Shown in pieces: positions 35,294 through 45,000 of a DNA stretch of 64,000 nt. This stretch comes from Ruegeria sp. YS9 (GTDB lineage: Bacteria > Pseudomonadota > Alphaproteobacteria > Rhodobacterales > Rhodobacteraceae): the NCBI RefSeq assembly GCF_024628725.1, contig NZ_CP102409.1, positions 591,001 to 655,000 of the forward strand, given 5' to 3'. Under the pieces are notes generated by a model. The model made no database searches and was not told the DNA's origin. It saw nothing but the letters and a program-made list of their open reading frames with translations. The position numbers were made by a program, and so were the translations under genes. Position 1 is the first letter of the stretch. Each line of letters opens with the position of its first letter.

Positions 35294-38002
35294 TTGGAAT
35301 CGCTGCTTGTTCTTGTTGGCCTGATTGTTCTGGCCATCCCTGTGACATTGATTGCCCTTTTGGTCGGGCATTCCCGTTTGCGGCGCCGGGTAGAGCAGCT
35401 GGAAGCGCAAATCGACGCCTTGGCCTCAGGTGATGCGACCGTCCTGCCGCAACCGGAACAGGAAACGCCTGAACCGCAACCTTCTGCTGAAGAGAAGCCG
35501 CGCAGGCCAGCGCCCTGGTCAGCACCAAAGCGGCAGGAAGACAACAGTGCCGACGCTCAAGATGCAGAGGTTTCTTCTCCGGCTATCGTGTTTCGCCATG
35601 ACAGGTTTGCGGCCTTGGGCGCGTGGCTGCGCGAGAACTGGTTTTATGTGGTTTCGGCCCTGTCTCTGGCGCTGGCCGGTATTTTCCTTGTGCAATACGG
35701 CGTCGAAAACGGTTTGCTGCCTCCGGCGGCCCGTGTTTTAGCGGCCCTGGGTTTCGGCGCTGTTCTGATCCTTGCAGGCGAGGTGTTGCGCCGCAAGTTC
35801 GGTGATGACGAAGCGGTGGCAACCGCCTATCTGCCCTCGGTCTTTTCCGGTGCCGGGCTTGTCAATTTGTTCGGGGCGATCCTGTCTGCCCGCCAGCTGT
35901 ACAACCTGATCGGTGCCGAAACGGCACTGGCAGGGATGGTCGTTGTCGCGCTGGTGGGCCTTGTTCTGGGGTGGTTCCACGGTCCGCTGCTGGCTGCGGT
36001 CGGTCTGATCGGAGCCTTTGCCGCTCCTTTCCTGGTTGGGGGCGCGTCTGATGATCCCTCTTGGCTTTATGCGTATTTCCTGCTGGTTGCCGTCTTGGGG
36101 CTGGGTATCGACACGGTACGGCGCTGGGCATGGATCTCGGTCCTGACGCTGTTCGGGGCCTATGCGGCGAATCTGCTTCTGGTGACCGGGGCGCCGAGTA
36201 CGGAATCGGGATACCTGATCGCCGCAACGGTGCTGGCGCTTTTGGCAACCGCCATCCCGGTGCGGCGCATTTGGCCTAATCACGCGGGCCCCATGCTGTC
36301 TGAGATGATCCGCCGCCCAAAGGCCCGCCCCTGGCCCGAATTCCCAACCCGTCTGGCTGCCGGGGCCATCGCGGCAAGTACGGTGATCCTGTCCTGGCAT
36401 TGGGCGGATACGGAGCCCGAATTCTGGTTGGGCGTCAGCTTGTTGTCCACCCTCGTTCTGGCGTTGCTCCTATGGGCCAAGGATGCACCGGCCCTCCGGG
36501 ACCTGACTGTCCTGCCTGCGGCCGGTCTGGTCGTCTTTGTCGCCTCTCACGGGCTTGAGAACGGCGCGGTTCTGGACAGGTTCGCGGGCACTTACGCGGA
36601 AACACCCGAGGCCGACTATCCGATGGTGGTGACTGTTCTGGTCGCCTTGGGAGGTTTGATGTCGGCCCTGATGGCCTGGCGTTCATTCACGACCAGCCAG
36701 TATCGCGCCGTCTGGGCCGGAGGAGCCGCGCTTTTTGCCCCTGTGCTGGCCATCGCGCTGGAAATAGGCTGGCATCCGGCTTCGGTGATCGGAGCCTACC
36801 CCTGGGCGCTCCATGCGATCGCACTGGCGGTGCTGATGGTGGTTCTGGCAGAACGTTTTGCCCGTGTTGACGGCGATGACCGGATGCGAGCGGCTCTGGC
36901 CACTCTGTCCGCGCTGTCGTGTCTGGTGTTCGCTTGCGTCATCGTGCTCAGTTCATCGGCGCTCACGGTTGCTCTGGTTGCCAGTGTCGTGGTTGCGGCA
37001 GCGTTGGACCGCAGGTTCATCCTGCCGCCGATGAGCTGGTTCATCTGGGCGGGTGTCTTTACCGTCACGGTGCGTCTGGTGCTTGATCCCGGGCTGGACT
37101 GGGCCAATTCCGCTCCGGTGTCTGAGATGGCGATGGTCTATGGCGCGGCCACATTGGGATTTGTCGTGGGCTGGTGGCTTTTGCGTCCGTTGAAGCGCCC
37201 TCTGGCGGCGCTGCTGCTGGAAAGCGCGGCCTGGGCGACAGCGGGTATCCTGCTTTCATTGCTGCTGCTGCGTTGGCTCGAAGGCTTCGGAGATGGCGGC
37301 GCTGACAACAGCCATTGGGGCCTGGGTCTGCTGGCCGTCATCTGGCTTTTGCTTGCGTTCGCGCAGGTGCAGAGGTTCGGGCTGGGTGGCAAGCTGAACT
37401 ATTTGCGATACCTGCTTGCTCTGTTCTTTGCGGCTCATGGCCTATTCTATCTGTTGCTGGCATTGGCGGACCAGAACCCCTTGTTTGATCCGAATGCAGA
37501 TCCGGTGCTGGGGGCGCCGGTTTTGAATACGCTGGCCGTTGCCTATCTGTTGCCCGCATTGGCCATCGGCGGTTCGGCCTGGAGGATCCGGGAAATGCCG
37601 AAACCGATCATGCAAGCAAGCTTTGCTGCCGCAGGGATTTTGGCCGCAGTTTGGTTGGGTTTGACGATCCGCCACGTCTGGCAGGGTGCGGCGGGTATGT
37701 ATGAAGGCAACGGCGTCACGCAGCCCGAGCTCTACACCTATACCATCGTTCTACTGCTGATCGGGGCCGCTCTGTTCTATCAATCTCTGGCCCGCCGATC
37801 CGACCTGATGCGCAAGGCCGGGCTGGCGGTGATCGGGTTGGCGGTTGCCAAGGTCTTCCTGATCGACATCGCCGGTCTGGGCGGCCTGATCCGGGTGTTT
37901 TCGCTGTTGGCGCTGGGCCTTGCGCTGGCCGGTCTTGCGTGGCTGAACCGGTGGGCGAAACTGCGCCATTCGCCGCAGCGGGCAGAACCTCTGGACCATT
38001 AG
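35294..38002 (+). CDS. DUF2339 giant polytopic membrane protein
   Basis: 902 residues with a TTG start at 35294 and GGAG about ten bases upstream. After an N-terminal membrane segment comes a short coiled coil (HSRLRRRVEQLEAQIDAL) and a Pro/Glu-rich linker (45-90). The rest of the chain is more than twenty closely packed hydrophobic segments. This arrangement defines DUF2339, which occurs across bacteria without known function; a role in cell-envelope or polymer biology has been guessed. No neighbour points to a process. It lies upstream of ileS. Confidence 0.85.
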   Translation: MESLLVLVGLIVLAIPVTLIALLVGHSRLRRRVEQLEAQIDALASGDATVLPQPEQETPEPQPSAEEKPRRPAPWSAPKRQEDNSADAQDAEVSSPAIVFRHDRFAALGAWLRENWFYVVSALSLALAGIFLVQYGVENGLLPPAARVLAALGFGAVLILAGEVLRRKFGDDEAVATAYLPSVFSGAGLVNLFGAILSARQLYNLIGAETALAGMVVVALVGLVLGWFHGPLLAAVGLIGAFAAPFLVGGASDDPSWLYAYFLLVAVLGLGIDTVRRWAWISVLTLFGAYAANLLLVTGAPSTESGYLIAATVLALLATAIPVRRIWPNHAGPMLSEMIRRPKARPWPEFPTRLAAGAIAASTVILSWHWADTEPEFWLGVSLLSTLVLALLLWAKDAPALRDLTVLPAAGLVVFVASHGLENGAVLDRFAGTYAETPEADYPMVVTVLVALGGLMSALMAWRSFTTSQYRAVWAGGAALFAPVLAIALEIGWHPASVIGAYPWALHAIALAVLMVVLAERFARVDGDDRMRAALATLSALSCLVFACVIVLSSSALTVALVASVVVAAALDRRFILPPMSWFIWAGVFTVTVRLVLDPGLDWANSAPVSEMAMVYGAATLGFVVGWWLLRPLKRPLAALLLESAAWATAGILLSLLLLRWLEGFGDGGADNSHWGLGLLAVIWLLLAFAQVQRFGLGGKLNYLRYLLALFFAAHGLFYLLLALADQNPLFDPNADPVLGAPVLNTLAVAYLLPALAIGGSAWRIREMPKPIMQASFAAAGILAAVWLGLTIRHVWQGAAGMYEGNGVTQPELYTYTIVLLLIGAALFYQSLARRSDLMRKAGLAVIGLAVAKVFLIDIAGLGGLIRVFSLLALGLALAGLAWLNRWAKLRHSPQRAEPLDH

Positions 38003-38167
38003 GTGCAGGCGTCATATAAGCGCGGCCATGCATGACCGGATGGCCATCATTATTCGAATTATATCCCCGGCGCTCTGATATCGCGAGACGCCGGGCAAAG
38101 GTGTTTGAGACTTCGCACCGACCGCTTCGATCCAATAGACGACCAGATCATCCAAAGGACGCCCCAA

Positions 38168-41080
38168 ATGTGCGCCGACACGATCCAGACACCTGACTAC
38201 AAAGACACGCTGAACCTGCCCAAAACCGATTTCCCCATGCGCGCCGGTCTGCCGAAACGCGAACCCGCATGGCTGGAACGGTGGGAGACCATCGGCGTCT
38301 ATGACCGCCTGCGCGAGAAAAAGGGCCGCACACCCTTTACCCTGCACGATGGCCCCCCTTACGCGAATGGTCATCTGCATATCGGCCACGCGTTGAACAA
38401 GACCATCAAGGACATGATCGTGCGCTCCCATCAGATGATGGGCTTTGACGCGCGATACGTCCCCGGCTGGGACTGTCACGGCCTGCCGATCGAATGGAAG
38501 ATCGAGGAACAGTACCGCAAGAAGGGCAAGAACAAGGACGAGGTGAACATTGTCGACTTCCGTCAGGAATGCCGCAAGTTCGCCGAAGGCTGGATCGACA
38601 TCCAGCGCGAAGAGTTCAAGCGTCTGGGCATCACCGGCAACTGGGCCGATCCCTATATCACAATGGACTATCACGCCGAAGCCGTGATCGCGGACGAGTT
38701 CATGAAGTTCCTGATGAACGGCACGCTTTATCAGGGCTCGAAACCCGTTATGTGGTCGCCGATCGAAAAGACGGCGCTGGCCGAGGCCGAGGTCGAGTAT
38801 CACGACAAGGAAAGCTTCACAATCTGGGTGAAGTTCAAGGTCGTGAATGCGGGCGATCTTGATGATGCCTATGTGGTGATCTGGACGACGACCCCATGGA
38901 CCATGCCGTCGAACAAGGCCGTCGTCTATGGCAAGGACATTTCCTACGGTCTCTACGAAGTTACTGACACGCCCGAGGAATGCTGGGCCAAGGTAGGCGA
39001 CAGGTTCCTGTTGGCCGACAACCTGGCCGCCGATGTACTGGGCCGTGCCCGTCTGAACGACGATCAGTGGACCCGTGTGCGCGACGTGACCGCTGACGAA
39101 TTGGAGAGCGTTCAACTGCTTCACCCGTTGGCCGGGGCCGAAGGCGGCAACGGTGAATGGGACGACATCCGCGATTTCCGCGCCGCTGACTTCGTGACCG
39201 ATACCGAAGGCACCGGATTCGTCCATTGTGCACCGTCCCACGGGATGGAGGAATTCGAGCTGTACCGTGATCTGGGCATGCTGGAGCAGGTCATCACCTA
39301 TAACGTGATGGATGACGGCTCGTTCCGCGCTGACCTGCCGTTCTTCGGCGGCAAATACATCCTGTCCCGCAAGGGCGGCGAGGGTGACGCCAACAAGGCG
39401 GTCATCGACAAGCTGGCCGAGGTCGGCGGGCTGCTGGCGCGCGGCAAGATCAAGCACAGCTATCCACATTCGTGGCGCTCCAAGGCGCCGATCATCTACC
39501 GCAACACGCCGCAGTGGTTCGCATCCGTCGACCGCAAGCTGGACGACGGTATGGGCGAGATGGGCGACACCATCCGCGAACGTGCCCTGCGGTCGATTGA
39601 CGAGTTGGTGAAGTGGACGCCGCAGTCCGGCCGCAACCGTCTGTATTCGATGATCGAAGCACGCCCGGATTGGGTTCTGTCGCGCCAGCGTGCATGGGGT
39701 GTGCCGCTGACGTGCTTCACCAAGAAGGGCGCTCTGCCCACCGATGCGGATTACCTGCTGCGCAATGAAGAACTGAACGCCCGCATCAAGGCGGCGTTTG
39801 AAAAGGACGGCGCAGACGTCTGGTATACCGAAGGCTTCAAAGAAAAGATCCTCGACGGCATCGTCAATCCTGACGACTACGATCAGGTCTTTGACGTTCT
39901 GGATGTGTGGTTTGACTCGGGTTCCACCCACGCGTTCGTTCTGCGGGATCGCGAGGACGGGACCGAGGATGGCATTGCCGATGTCTACATGGAGGGCACC
40001 GACCAGCACCGCGGCTGGTTCCATTCGTCCATGCTGCAAGCCTGCGGCACCAAGGGCCGCGCACCGTACCGGAACGTGGTGACTCACGGTTTCACACTGG
40101 ATGCCAAAGGCAACAAGATGTCCAAATCGCTGGGCAACACCATCGTGCCGGAAGAGGTCATCAAGCAATATGGCGCCGATATCCTGCGCCTGTGGGTGGC
40201 CCAGACCGATTATACCGCAGACCAGCGGATCGGGCCGGAGATCCTGAAAGGCACCGCCGACAGCTATCGCCGCCTGCGCAACACCATGCGGTTCATGCTG
40301 GGATCATTGGCCGACTTCACCGAGGCAGATCGGGTTGATCCCGCAGACATGCCGCGCCTTGAACGCTGGGTTCTCAGCCGTCTGGCCGAGTTGGACGAAC
40401 AGGTCCGCAAGGGCTATGCCGCGTTCGACTTCCAGGGCGTGTTCAGCGCGGTGTTCAACTTTGCCACCGTAGACCTGTCGTCCTTCTATTTCGACGTTCG
40501 CAAGGACGTTTTGTATTGCGACGGGGACAGCACACGCCGCCGCGCCGCGCGCACTGTTCTGGACATTCTGTTCCATCGCCTGACCACATGGTTGGCCCCT
40601 GTACTGGTCTTCACCATGGAAGAGGTCTGGCTGGAGCGGTTCCCGGGCGACGACAGTTCGGTCCATCTGGTAGACTTCCCGGACACACCGGCCGATTGGC
40701 GCGATGCCGAGCTTGAGGCCAACATGGCCAAGGTGCGCCGTGTGCGCCGGGCCGTGACCGCCGCGCTGGAGGTTCAGCGTCAGGACAAGGTGATCGGTTC
40801 CAGCCTCGAAGCGGCACCGATCGTGCATGTCGAGGATGGCGATACCCGCGATCTGCTGGCCACGTTCGACGTGGACGACATGTGCATCACTTCGGGCCTG
40901 ACGGTGACCGGCGATCCCGCCCCGGCCGAGGCGTTCCGTGTGCCGGAAATCGAAGGCGTTGCCGTCGTATTCGAAAAAGCAGAAGGCGAGAAATGTCAGC
41001 GCTGCTGGAAAATCCTGCCTGATGTGGGCCGTCACACCCACGCGGGCGTCTGCGGGCGCTGTGACGAAGCGCTTGGATAA
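38168..41080 (+). CDS. ileS: Isoleucyl-tRNA synthetase
   Basis: 970 residues from the ATG at 38168 (MCADTIQTPDYK), with AAGGA about a dozen bases upstream; the frame continues 21 codons further upstream without support. The HIGH signature appears as HLHIGHA, and the KMSKS loop as GNKMSKSLGN. A C-terminal zinc site is formed by CQRCWK and CGRC. The editing CP1 domain lies between the class I halves. No T-box or leader structure was seen in the 165 bases upstream. A GC hairpin follows the stop. Confidence 0.97.
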   Translation: MCADTIQTPDYKDTLNLPKTDFPMRAGLPKREPAWLERWETIGVYDRLREKKGRTPFTLHDGPPYANGHLHIGHALNKTIKDMIVRSHQMMGFDARYVPGWDCHGLPIEWKIEEQYRKKGKNKDEVNIVDFRQECRKFAEGWIDIQREEFKRLGITGNWADPYITMDYHAEAVIADEFMKFLMNGTLYQGSKPVMWSPIEKTALAEAEVEYHDKESFTIWVKFKVVNAGDLDDAYVVIWTTTPWTMPSNKAVVYGKDISYGLYEVTDTPEECWAKVGDRFLLADNLAADVLGRARLNDDQWTRVRDVTADELESVQLLHPLAGAEGGNGEWDDIRDFRAADFVTDTEGTGFVHCAPSHGMEEFELYRDLGMLEQVITYNVMDDGSFRADLPFFGGKYILSRKGGEGDANKAVIDKLAEVGGLLARGKIKHSYPHSWRSKAPIIYRNTPQWFASVDRKLDDGMGEMGDTIRERALRSIDELVKWTPQSGRNRLYSMIEARPDWVLSRQRAWGVPLTCFTKKGALPTDADYLLRNEELNARIKAAFEKDGADVWYTEGFKEKILDGIVNPDDYDQVFDVLDVWFDSGSTHAFVLRDREDGTEDGIADVYMEGTDQHRGWFHSSMLQACGTKGRAPYRNVVTHGFTLDAKGNKMSKSLGNTIVPEEVIKQYGADILRLWVAQTDYTADQRIGPEILKGTADSYRRLRNTMRFMLGSLADFTEADRVDPADMPRLERWVLSRLAELDEQVRKGYAAFDFQGVFSAVFNFATVDLSSFYFDVRKDVLYCDGDSTRRRAARTVLDILFHRLTTWLAPVLVFTMEEVWLERFPGDDSSVHLVDFPDTPADWRDAELEANMAKVRRVRRAVTAALEVQRQDKVIGSSLEAAPIVHVEDGDTRDLLATFDVDDMCITSGLTVTGDPAPAEAFRVPEIEGVAVVFEKAEGEKCQRCWKILPDVGRHTHAGVCGRCDEALG

Positions 41081-41088
41081 GTCAATTC

Positions 41089-41114
41089 GCCCCCTCGGGT
41101 TCACTCGGGGGGGC
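41089..41114 (+). terminator. GC-rich hairpin after ileS
   Basis: GCCCCC (41089-41094) pairs with GGGGGC (41109-41114), extended by a TCG/CGG part. CTTTCC follows instead of a full T-run. It is the only structure between the convergent ileS and hydrolase genes. Confidence 0.5.
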
Positions 41115-41122
41115 TTTCCTGC

Positions 41123-43081
41123 CTATGTCTGCACTGCCTGCGGGACAGGATTGAACAGATCAAAGCCAATGGCAGGGTCCGTCAGCGCTTTCCAAACCTG
41201 GTAATCCGTGAAGTAACCGGTATGCCCTCCGGGATCGACCGGGATGTTCCGGTTCGCAAAAATCAGCCCCCCCTCGATTTCCGTTCCAACAAAATCGTCC
41301 TGCCGGAAGATGTTGAACCACGCGGCGTTCAGATGACTGGCCGCAAGTGTGAACATTTCGGGAAAATAGCGCTGATAGATATGCGTGACCGGGGAACCCA
41401 TCGTAACGAGAGTCAGAGGTCGGTTGCCAATACGCTTTTGGACACGTGGGTCCGTAAGCATCTGTGTGGCAATCACGGTGCCCTGCGAATGGGATATCAC
41501 CGTGATATGATCCGCTGGAAAGATATCGAGAACATAGTACAAAGTGCGATAGAAACGCTCGTCTATCGCCTTGCGATCCGGATAGTTGCGTTGCCGCGTT
41601 TCCAGGTCTTTTCCCAGATAGCACTTGTCGCGAATGGCGTAGGTGACGATATCCCGTGCCACGCCCAGCCCGGCGGAAACAAAATCAGAAAACCGGTACA
41701 TCAATGCAGTTGCACCAAGAACGACCAGGCCGATTTCGCCCTGCGAACAGGCCAACCTGTCCAAAGCCCAAGAGATCAGGTTGGTTTCACCTATTCCCAA
41801 GTTGCATGCGGCCTCAAAATTCTGGTTGGCCGCGATCTCTCGGATCGTGACCAGAACCAGCACGATTGTACCAAACAGAAAGACCCACTGTGCCAGCCGG
41901 TTCACAATCGCCCGGCTGATCAGACCGCTGCGGGTGTGAAGGTTGGCCTTGTATGTCTTGCGGCCTGCAAAAAGCCCGACGCCAACGAACCCCAACAGAA
42001 CGATGGCCACAAAGGCCACGCTGAGTGTTTCGATGGACTCGTTCAAATTGCTTTCAAAAAGACGTTGCAGTTGACCGCCGGACAGGCCCGTAACAGTTTC
42101 CAGCAATTGCTCTATGGTCAACCAGAGACCGGAAATGAAGAACATCCAGAAAACCAGCATGCCTGCGCATATGCTGGGGTACAGGCGCCTGTGCTCTGTT
42201 AGCGTATCATTGATCTGAAGTTTCGCCAGAGACAGCGCGTAAAGGATGATCGTCAGGAAGATAAGTACAGCCCAGAAGATGGACAGCAGAAAAACCTGAA
42301 AAGCCACGAATTGCTCCAGGGCCGGTGGGCAGCTTTCCGTGTCGGAAGGGACGCAGGCCCAAAATTTCAGGCCCAGCGGTCCAATGACCAGGCACAGGGT
42401 CAGTGCTGTTCCTATTCCGAGCATTCCGCGCCAGAAAACCCGCCTGAGATAGGTCGGCGCGGATCGGCCTTGCCCCAGCCCGACGATGGCCCCGCCGGCG
42501 TACAGCCCGAACAGCAGCCAGAACAACAGGGTAGGGTTCTGGAAAACCGAGACAGGTATCCGGTCGGTCATGACCGCTGCGGCACCGATCAGCAAAAAGA
42601 CGTTCAGCGTCGCAACCGCACCGAAGAAGATCCATGTGAAAAGATGTACCAGCTGTGCCGCCAGTGTATTCCTGCCATTTGGTTGGTCCGAGGCAACGCC
42701 CCTGCGGCTGTGGGTTTGCTCGACATTGTCCATCGCCAGATATCCCAACGCCAGAACGACCCAGATCAGATCCAGCACGGTTTTGATCGCTCCTTTCGGG
42801 GCCGGAGAGCGATCAGCCCAATAAACTTCGGCAAACAGGGCCTTGTCCTGAGGAACAGCCGGGTCGGTCACCGTGCGCAGATTGACTTCGAACAGCTCTG
42901 CATTTCTTGGATTTCCGTCGAAGGTGGATTCGGCAAGTTCGATCATGCCGCGTTCGACTTCGATCGGTGGTCTGGGGTTTCCATCCAGCCAGGTTGTGGC
43001 CGCGCCGACCACCTGGTCGACGGTTTCGCCGGGTTTTTGTTCACCGATTCCATGTACCGTGAGGATCAAATGCCGACCCAT
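41123..43081 (-). CDS. Polytopic membrane protein with split alpha/beta-hydrolase motifs
   Basis: 652 residues from ATG 43081, which has GGAG six bases upstream (a TTG 21 codons earlier is less likely). The N-terminus has a beta strand and oxyanion-type HGIG (10-13). About nine hydrophobic segments follow (roughly 101-118, 146-172, 183-203, 218-240, 260-284, 304-325, 354-372, 395-413, 448-463). The C-terminal 150 residues carry VISHSQGT with nucleophile candidate S532, an acid candidate D595/D596, and H620 in GGHTG. This order suggests a lipase-like fold interrupted by a membrane region. No named family is recognised. It is convergent with ileS and divergent from ogt. Confidence 0.75.
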   Translation of the reverse strand: MGRHLILTVHGIGEQKPGETVDQVVGAATTWLDGNPRPPIEVERGMIELAESTFDGNPRNAELFEVNLRTVTDPAVPQDKALFAEVYWADRSPAPKGAIKTVLDLIWVVLALGYLAMDNVEQTHSRRGVASDQPNGRNTLAAQLVHLFTWIFFGAVATLNVFLLIGAAAVMTDRIPVSVFQNPTLLFWLLFGLYAGGAIVGLGQGRSAPTYLRRVFWRGMLGIGTALTLCLVIGPLGLKFWACVPSDTESCPPALEQFVAFQVFLLSIFWAVLIFLTIILYALSLAKLQINDTLTEHRRLYPSICAGMLVFWMFFISGLWLTIEQLLETVTGLSGGQLQRLFESNLNESIETLSVAFVAIVLLGFVGVGLFAGRKTYKANLHTRSGLISRAIVNRLAQWVFLFGTIVLVLVTIREIAANQNFEAACNLGIGETNLISWALDRLACSQGEIGLVVLGATALMYRFSDFVSAGLGVARDIVTYAIRDKCYLGKDLETRQRNYPDRKAIDERFYRTLYYVLDIFPADHITVISHSQGTVIATQMLTDPRVQKRIGNRPLTLVTMGSPVTHIYQRYFPEMFTLAASHLNAAWFNIFRQDDFVGTEIEGGLIFANRNIPVDPGGHTGYFTDYQVWKALTDPAIGFDLFNPVPQAVQT

Positions 43082-43215
43082 TGCGTTCTCCAAAATCTCT
43101 TTAAGTAACGGCAGAAGCGTATCATGAATGGCACCAATGCCCAAAAATGACGTTTTGCGTAGCCTTGCACACTCCCGCGCTTGCGCTGGGCGCTTTGATC
43201 TGAAACCGTCGGTCC

Positions 43216-43671
43216 ATGGCGATGATTTCCGTTGAAACCCGGTTCGGGCGACTTGGTGTTGAAGAAACAGACGGGGCCCTTACGCGGCTTGTCTGGAACG
43301 GCAGGGACGAAGGAGAGCCGACCGCGCTGCTGCGCGAAGCCGCCGCCCAGTTGATGGCCTATGATGAAGGGCGGCTTGACCGTTTCGATCTGCCGTATCG
43401 CATTGACGGATCAGAGTTTCAAAAGCAGGTCTGTGACCTGATGTATGCCATCCCTCTAGGAGAAACGCGCACCTATGGCGATATCGCCAAAGAACTGGGG
43501 CAGTCCGCCCAGCCGGTTGGCCAGGCCTGCGGCGCAAACCCCATTCCCGTGATCATTCCCTGCCACCGGGTTCTGGCCGCAAATGGCCTGGGTGGTTTCT
43601 CGGGCGACGGTGGTGTTGAGACGAAAGTTGCCCTGTTGCGGCATGAGCGGGCGGCAGGTCTTTTGATCTGA
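43216..43671 (+). CDS. ogt: Methylated-DNA-[protein]-cysteine S-methyltransferase
   Basis: 151 residues. The methyl-acceptor is C116 in PVIIPCHRVLA, the invariant motif of O6-alkylguanine alkyltransferases, with the DNA-binding helix region ahead of it (YGDIAKELG) and the C-terminal GLGGFSGDGGVETK. It repairs O6-methylguanine suicidally. At this length it is the Ogt type without an Ada regulatory domain. The 134-base gap shared with the divergent hydrolase gene holds both promoters. Confidence 0.94.
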   Translation: MAMISVETRFGRLGVEETDGALTRLVWNGRDEGEPTALLREAAAQLMAYDEGRLDRFDLPYRIDGSEFQKQVCDLMYAIPLGETRTYGDIAKELGQSAQPVGQACGANPIPVIIPCHRVLAANGLGGFSGDGGVETKVALLRHERAAGLLI

Positions 43672-43747
43672 GCGTCGAAATTCGGTTGCAATCCGCTTTT
43701 TGCAGACACAACTTGTAACCGTTGCTGAATTTGAAGGACCGCATTGC

Positions 43748-44215
43748 ATGACCACTGAACAAGACCGTGCAGCCCGCAAGAAGGCCATTATCGACCGGTT
43801 GATGTCGCTTGAAGCGCAAGAGCTTGCAACAGCGCAGGCGCATTACGACGCGTTTTTGAAAGATGCTCAATTGGACGACCGGGAAGGTCACGACAAGGAT
43901 GACATTGCCGCATCGCGTGAGAACGCCGATCTGGCGGCTGCCTTTGACGCCCCGGTCCATGCGCATCATGCCAAGATTGACGTCATCGAAAATACCGATT
44001 TCAGTCTGACCGACACGGTCAAGCCGGGTGCCGTGATCAAGTTCAACAACCGCAGATTTGTCGTGTGTGTCTCGACGACGCGGTTCGAGGTGGACGGCAA
44101 GACCTATATGGGCATTTCAACCCAAAGCCCGATTTATCTGGCGATGGCAGGTCTGCAAAAGGGCGACGTCTTTACCCATAACGGCACCGAATTCGAGGTT
44201 CAGGACGTTCTGTAA
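43748..44215 (+). CDS. GreA/GreB-like transcription elongation factor family protein
   Basis: 155 residues from ATG 43748. An N-terminal alpha-helical part (about 1-70) with the pattern HDKDDIAASRENADLAAA resembles the antiparallel coiled coil of Gre factors. A C-terminal FKBP-like half contains GISTQSPIYLAMAGLQKGDVF, the conserved Gre/Rnk pattern. It may act in the RNA polymerase secondary channel, but the tip residues differ from canonical GreA, so cleavage stimulation is uncertain. It lies 76 bases after ogt on the same strand. Confidence 0.7.
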   Translation: MTTEQDRAARKKAIIDRLMSLEAQELATAQAHYDAFLKDAQLDDREGHDKDDIAASRENADLAAAFDAPVHAHHAKIDVIENTDFSLTDTVKPGAVIKFNNRRFVVCVSTTRFEVDGKTYMGISTQSPIYLAMAGLQKGDVFTHNGTEFEVQDVL

Positions 44216-44225
44216 AACGGGACGG

Positions 44226-44252
44226 GCAGCGCTGCGTCAGGCGTGGCGCTGC
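44226..44252. terminator. Inverted repeat at the end of convergent genes
   Basis: GCAGCGC (44226-44232) and GCGCTGC (44246-44252) pair with a 13-base loop. It starts 10 bases after the Gre-like stop and overlaps the pcs 3' end. No T-run; possible shared terminator. Confidence 0.35.
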
Positions 44253-44932
44253 GGAACAACCTGTTGGGCGATGCCTGCGAAGGTCAGGTACAGGCTGGTG
44301 ATGACCAGCCCCCAATGGGCCCAGCTTTCGGGGTGAAAATCGACCCAGGCGGCCCAACCCGCGAAGAACGTCCATGCCAGCGCCATCGGCAAGGTCAGGC
44401 TGCGCCAGCGCTCGGTGCGGACGGGATGAACGAATTTCAGTGGCAGAAACATGGCCAGCGACAGCAGCGTGACCAGCAGCAGGATGATCCAGAAGTTCGG
44501 CTCCAGCGCGAAGATCACGATGACGAACATGTTCCAGCACCCGGGAAAGCCGGAAAAGGAATTGTCCTTGGTCTTCATGCGTGTATCCGCGAAATACATC
44601 GCACTGGCAAAGGTGATGACGATGATCGCGAACCATCCGGTCCAGCCGTCCATCAGCCCCGACTTGAACAGGGCAAAGGCCGGGATGAACACATAGGTCA
44701 GGTAATCGATGATCAGATCCAGCAGAACGCCGTCGAACTCGGGCGCGTTGTGCTTGACGTGATAATGTCGCGCCAGCGGGCCATCGATACCGTCCACGAT
44801 GAAAGACACGACCAGCCAAAGATACATAAGGCTCCATTTCTCTTCGACGGCAGCCAGCATGGCCAGCATGGCAAAAACAGCGCCTGTTGCAGTGAAGAGA
44901 TGAACGGAAAGAGCTTTGAATCTGAGTGTCAT
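44237..44932 (-). CDS. pcs: Phosphatidylcholine synthase (CDP-alcohol phosphotransferase family)
   Basis: 231 residues beginning MTLRFKAL at ATG 44932; the same frame continues far upstream across xerC sequence without meaning. The family motif is seen as VDGIDGPLAR, eight residues, then NAPEFDGVLLDLIID, with the aspartates spaced as in bacterial Pcs. About eight membrane segments. Pcs condenses choline directly with CDP-diacylglycerol, a pathway found in alphaproteobacteria. It follows xerC on the same strand after 68 bases. Confidence 0.9.
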   Translation of the reverse strand: MTLRFKALSVHLFTATGAVFAMLAMLAAVEEKWSLMYLWLVVSFIVDGIDGPLARHYHVKHNAPEFDGVLLDLIIDYLTYVFIPAFALFKSGLMDGWTGWFAIIVITFASAMYFADTRMKTKDNSFSGFPGCWNMFVIVIFALEPNFWIILLLVTLLSLAMFLPLKFVHPVRTERWRSLTLPMALAWTFFAGWAAWVDFHPESWAHWGLVITSLYLTFAGIAQQVVPQRHA

Positions 44933-45000
44933 GCAAGCGTCATGACCGATGCGCGTCCGAGATGCAAACCAAAAGCCCGGGTTTTCGAATGATGGATAAG

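Noticed and set aside
38012..40168. Long minus-strand open frame (718 codons) opposite ileS
   Set aside because: Antisense shadow of a GC-rich gene; no ribosome binding site, no recognisable domain, and ileS is unmistakable on the plus strand.
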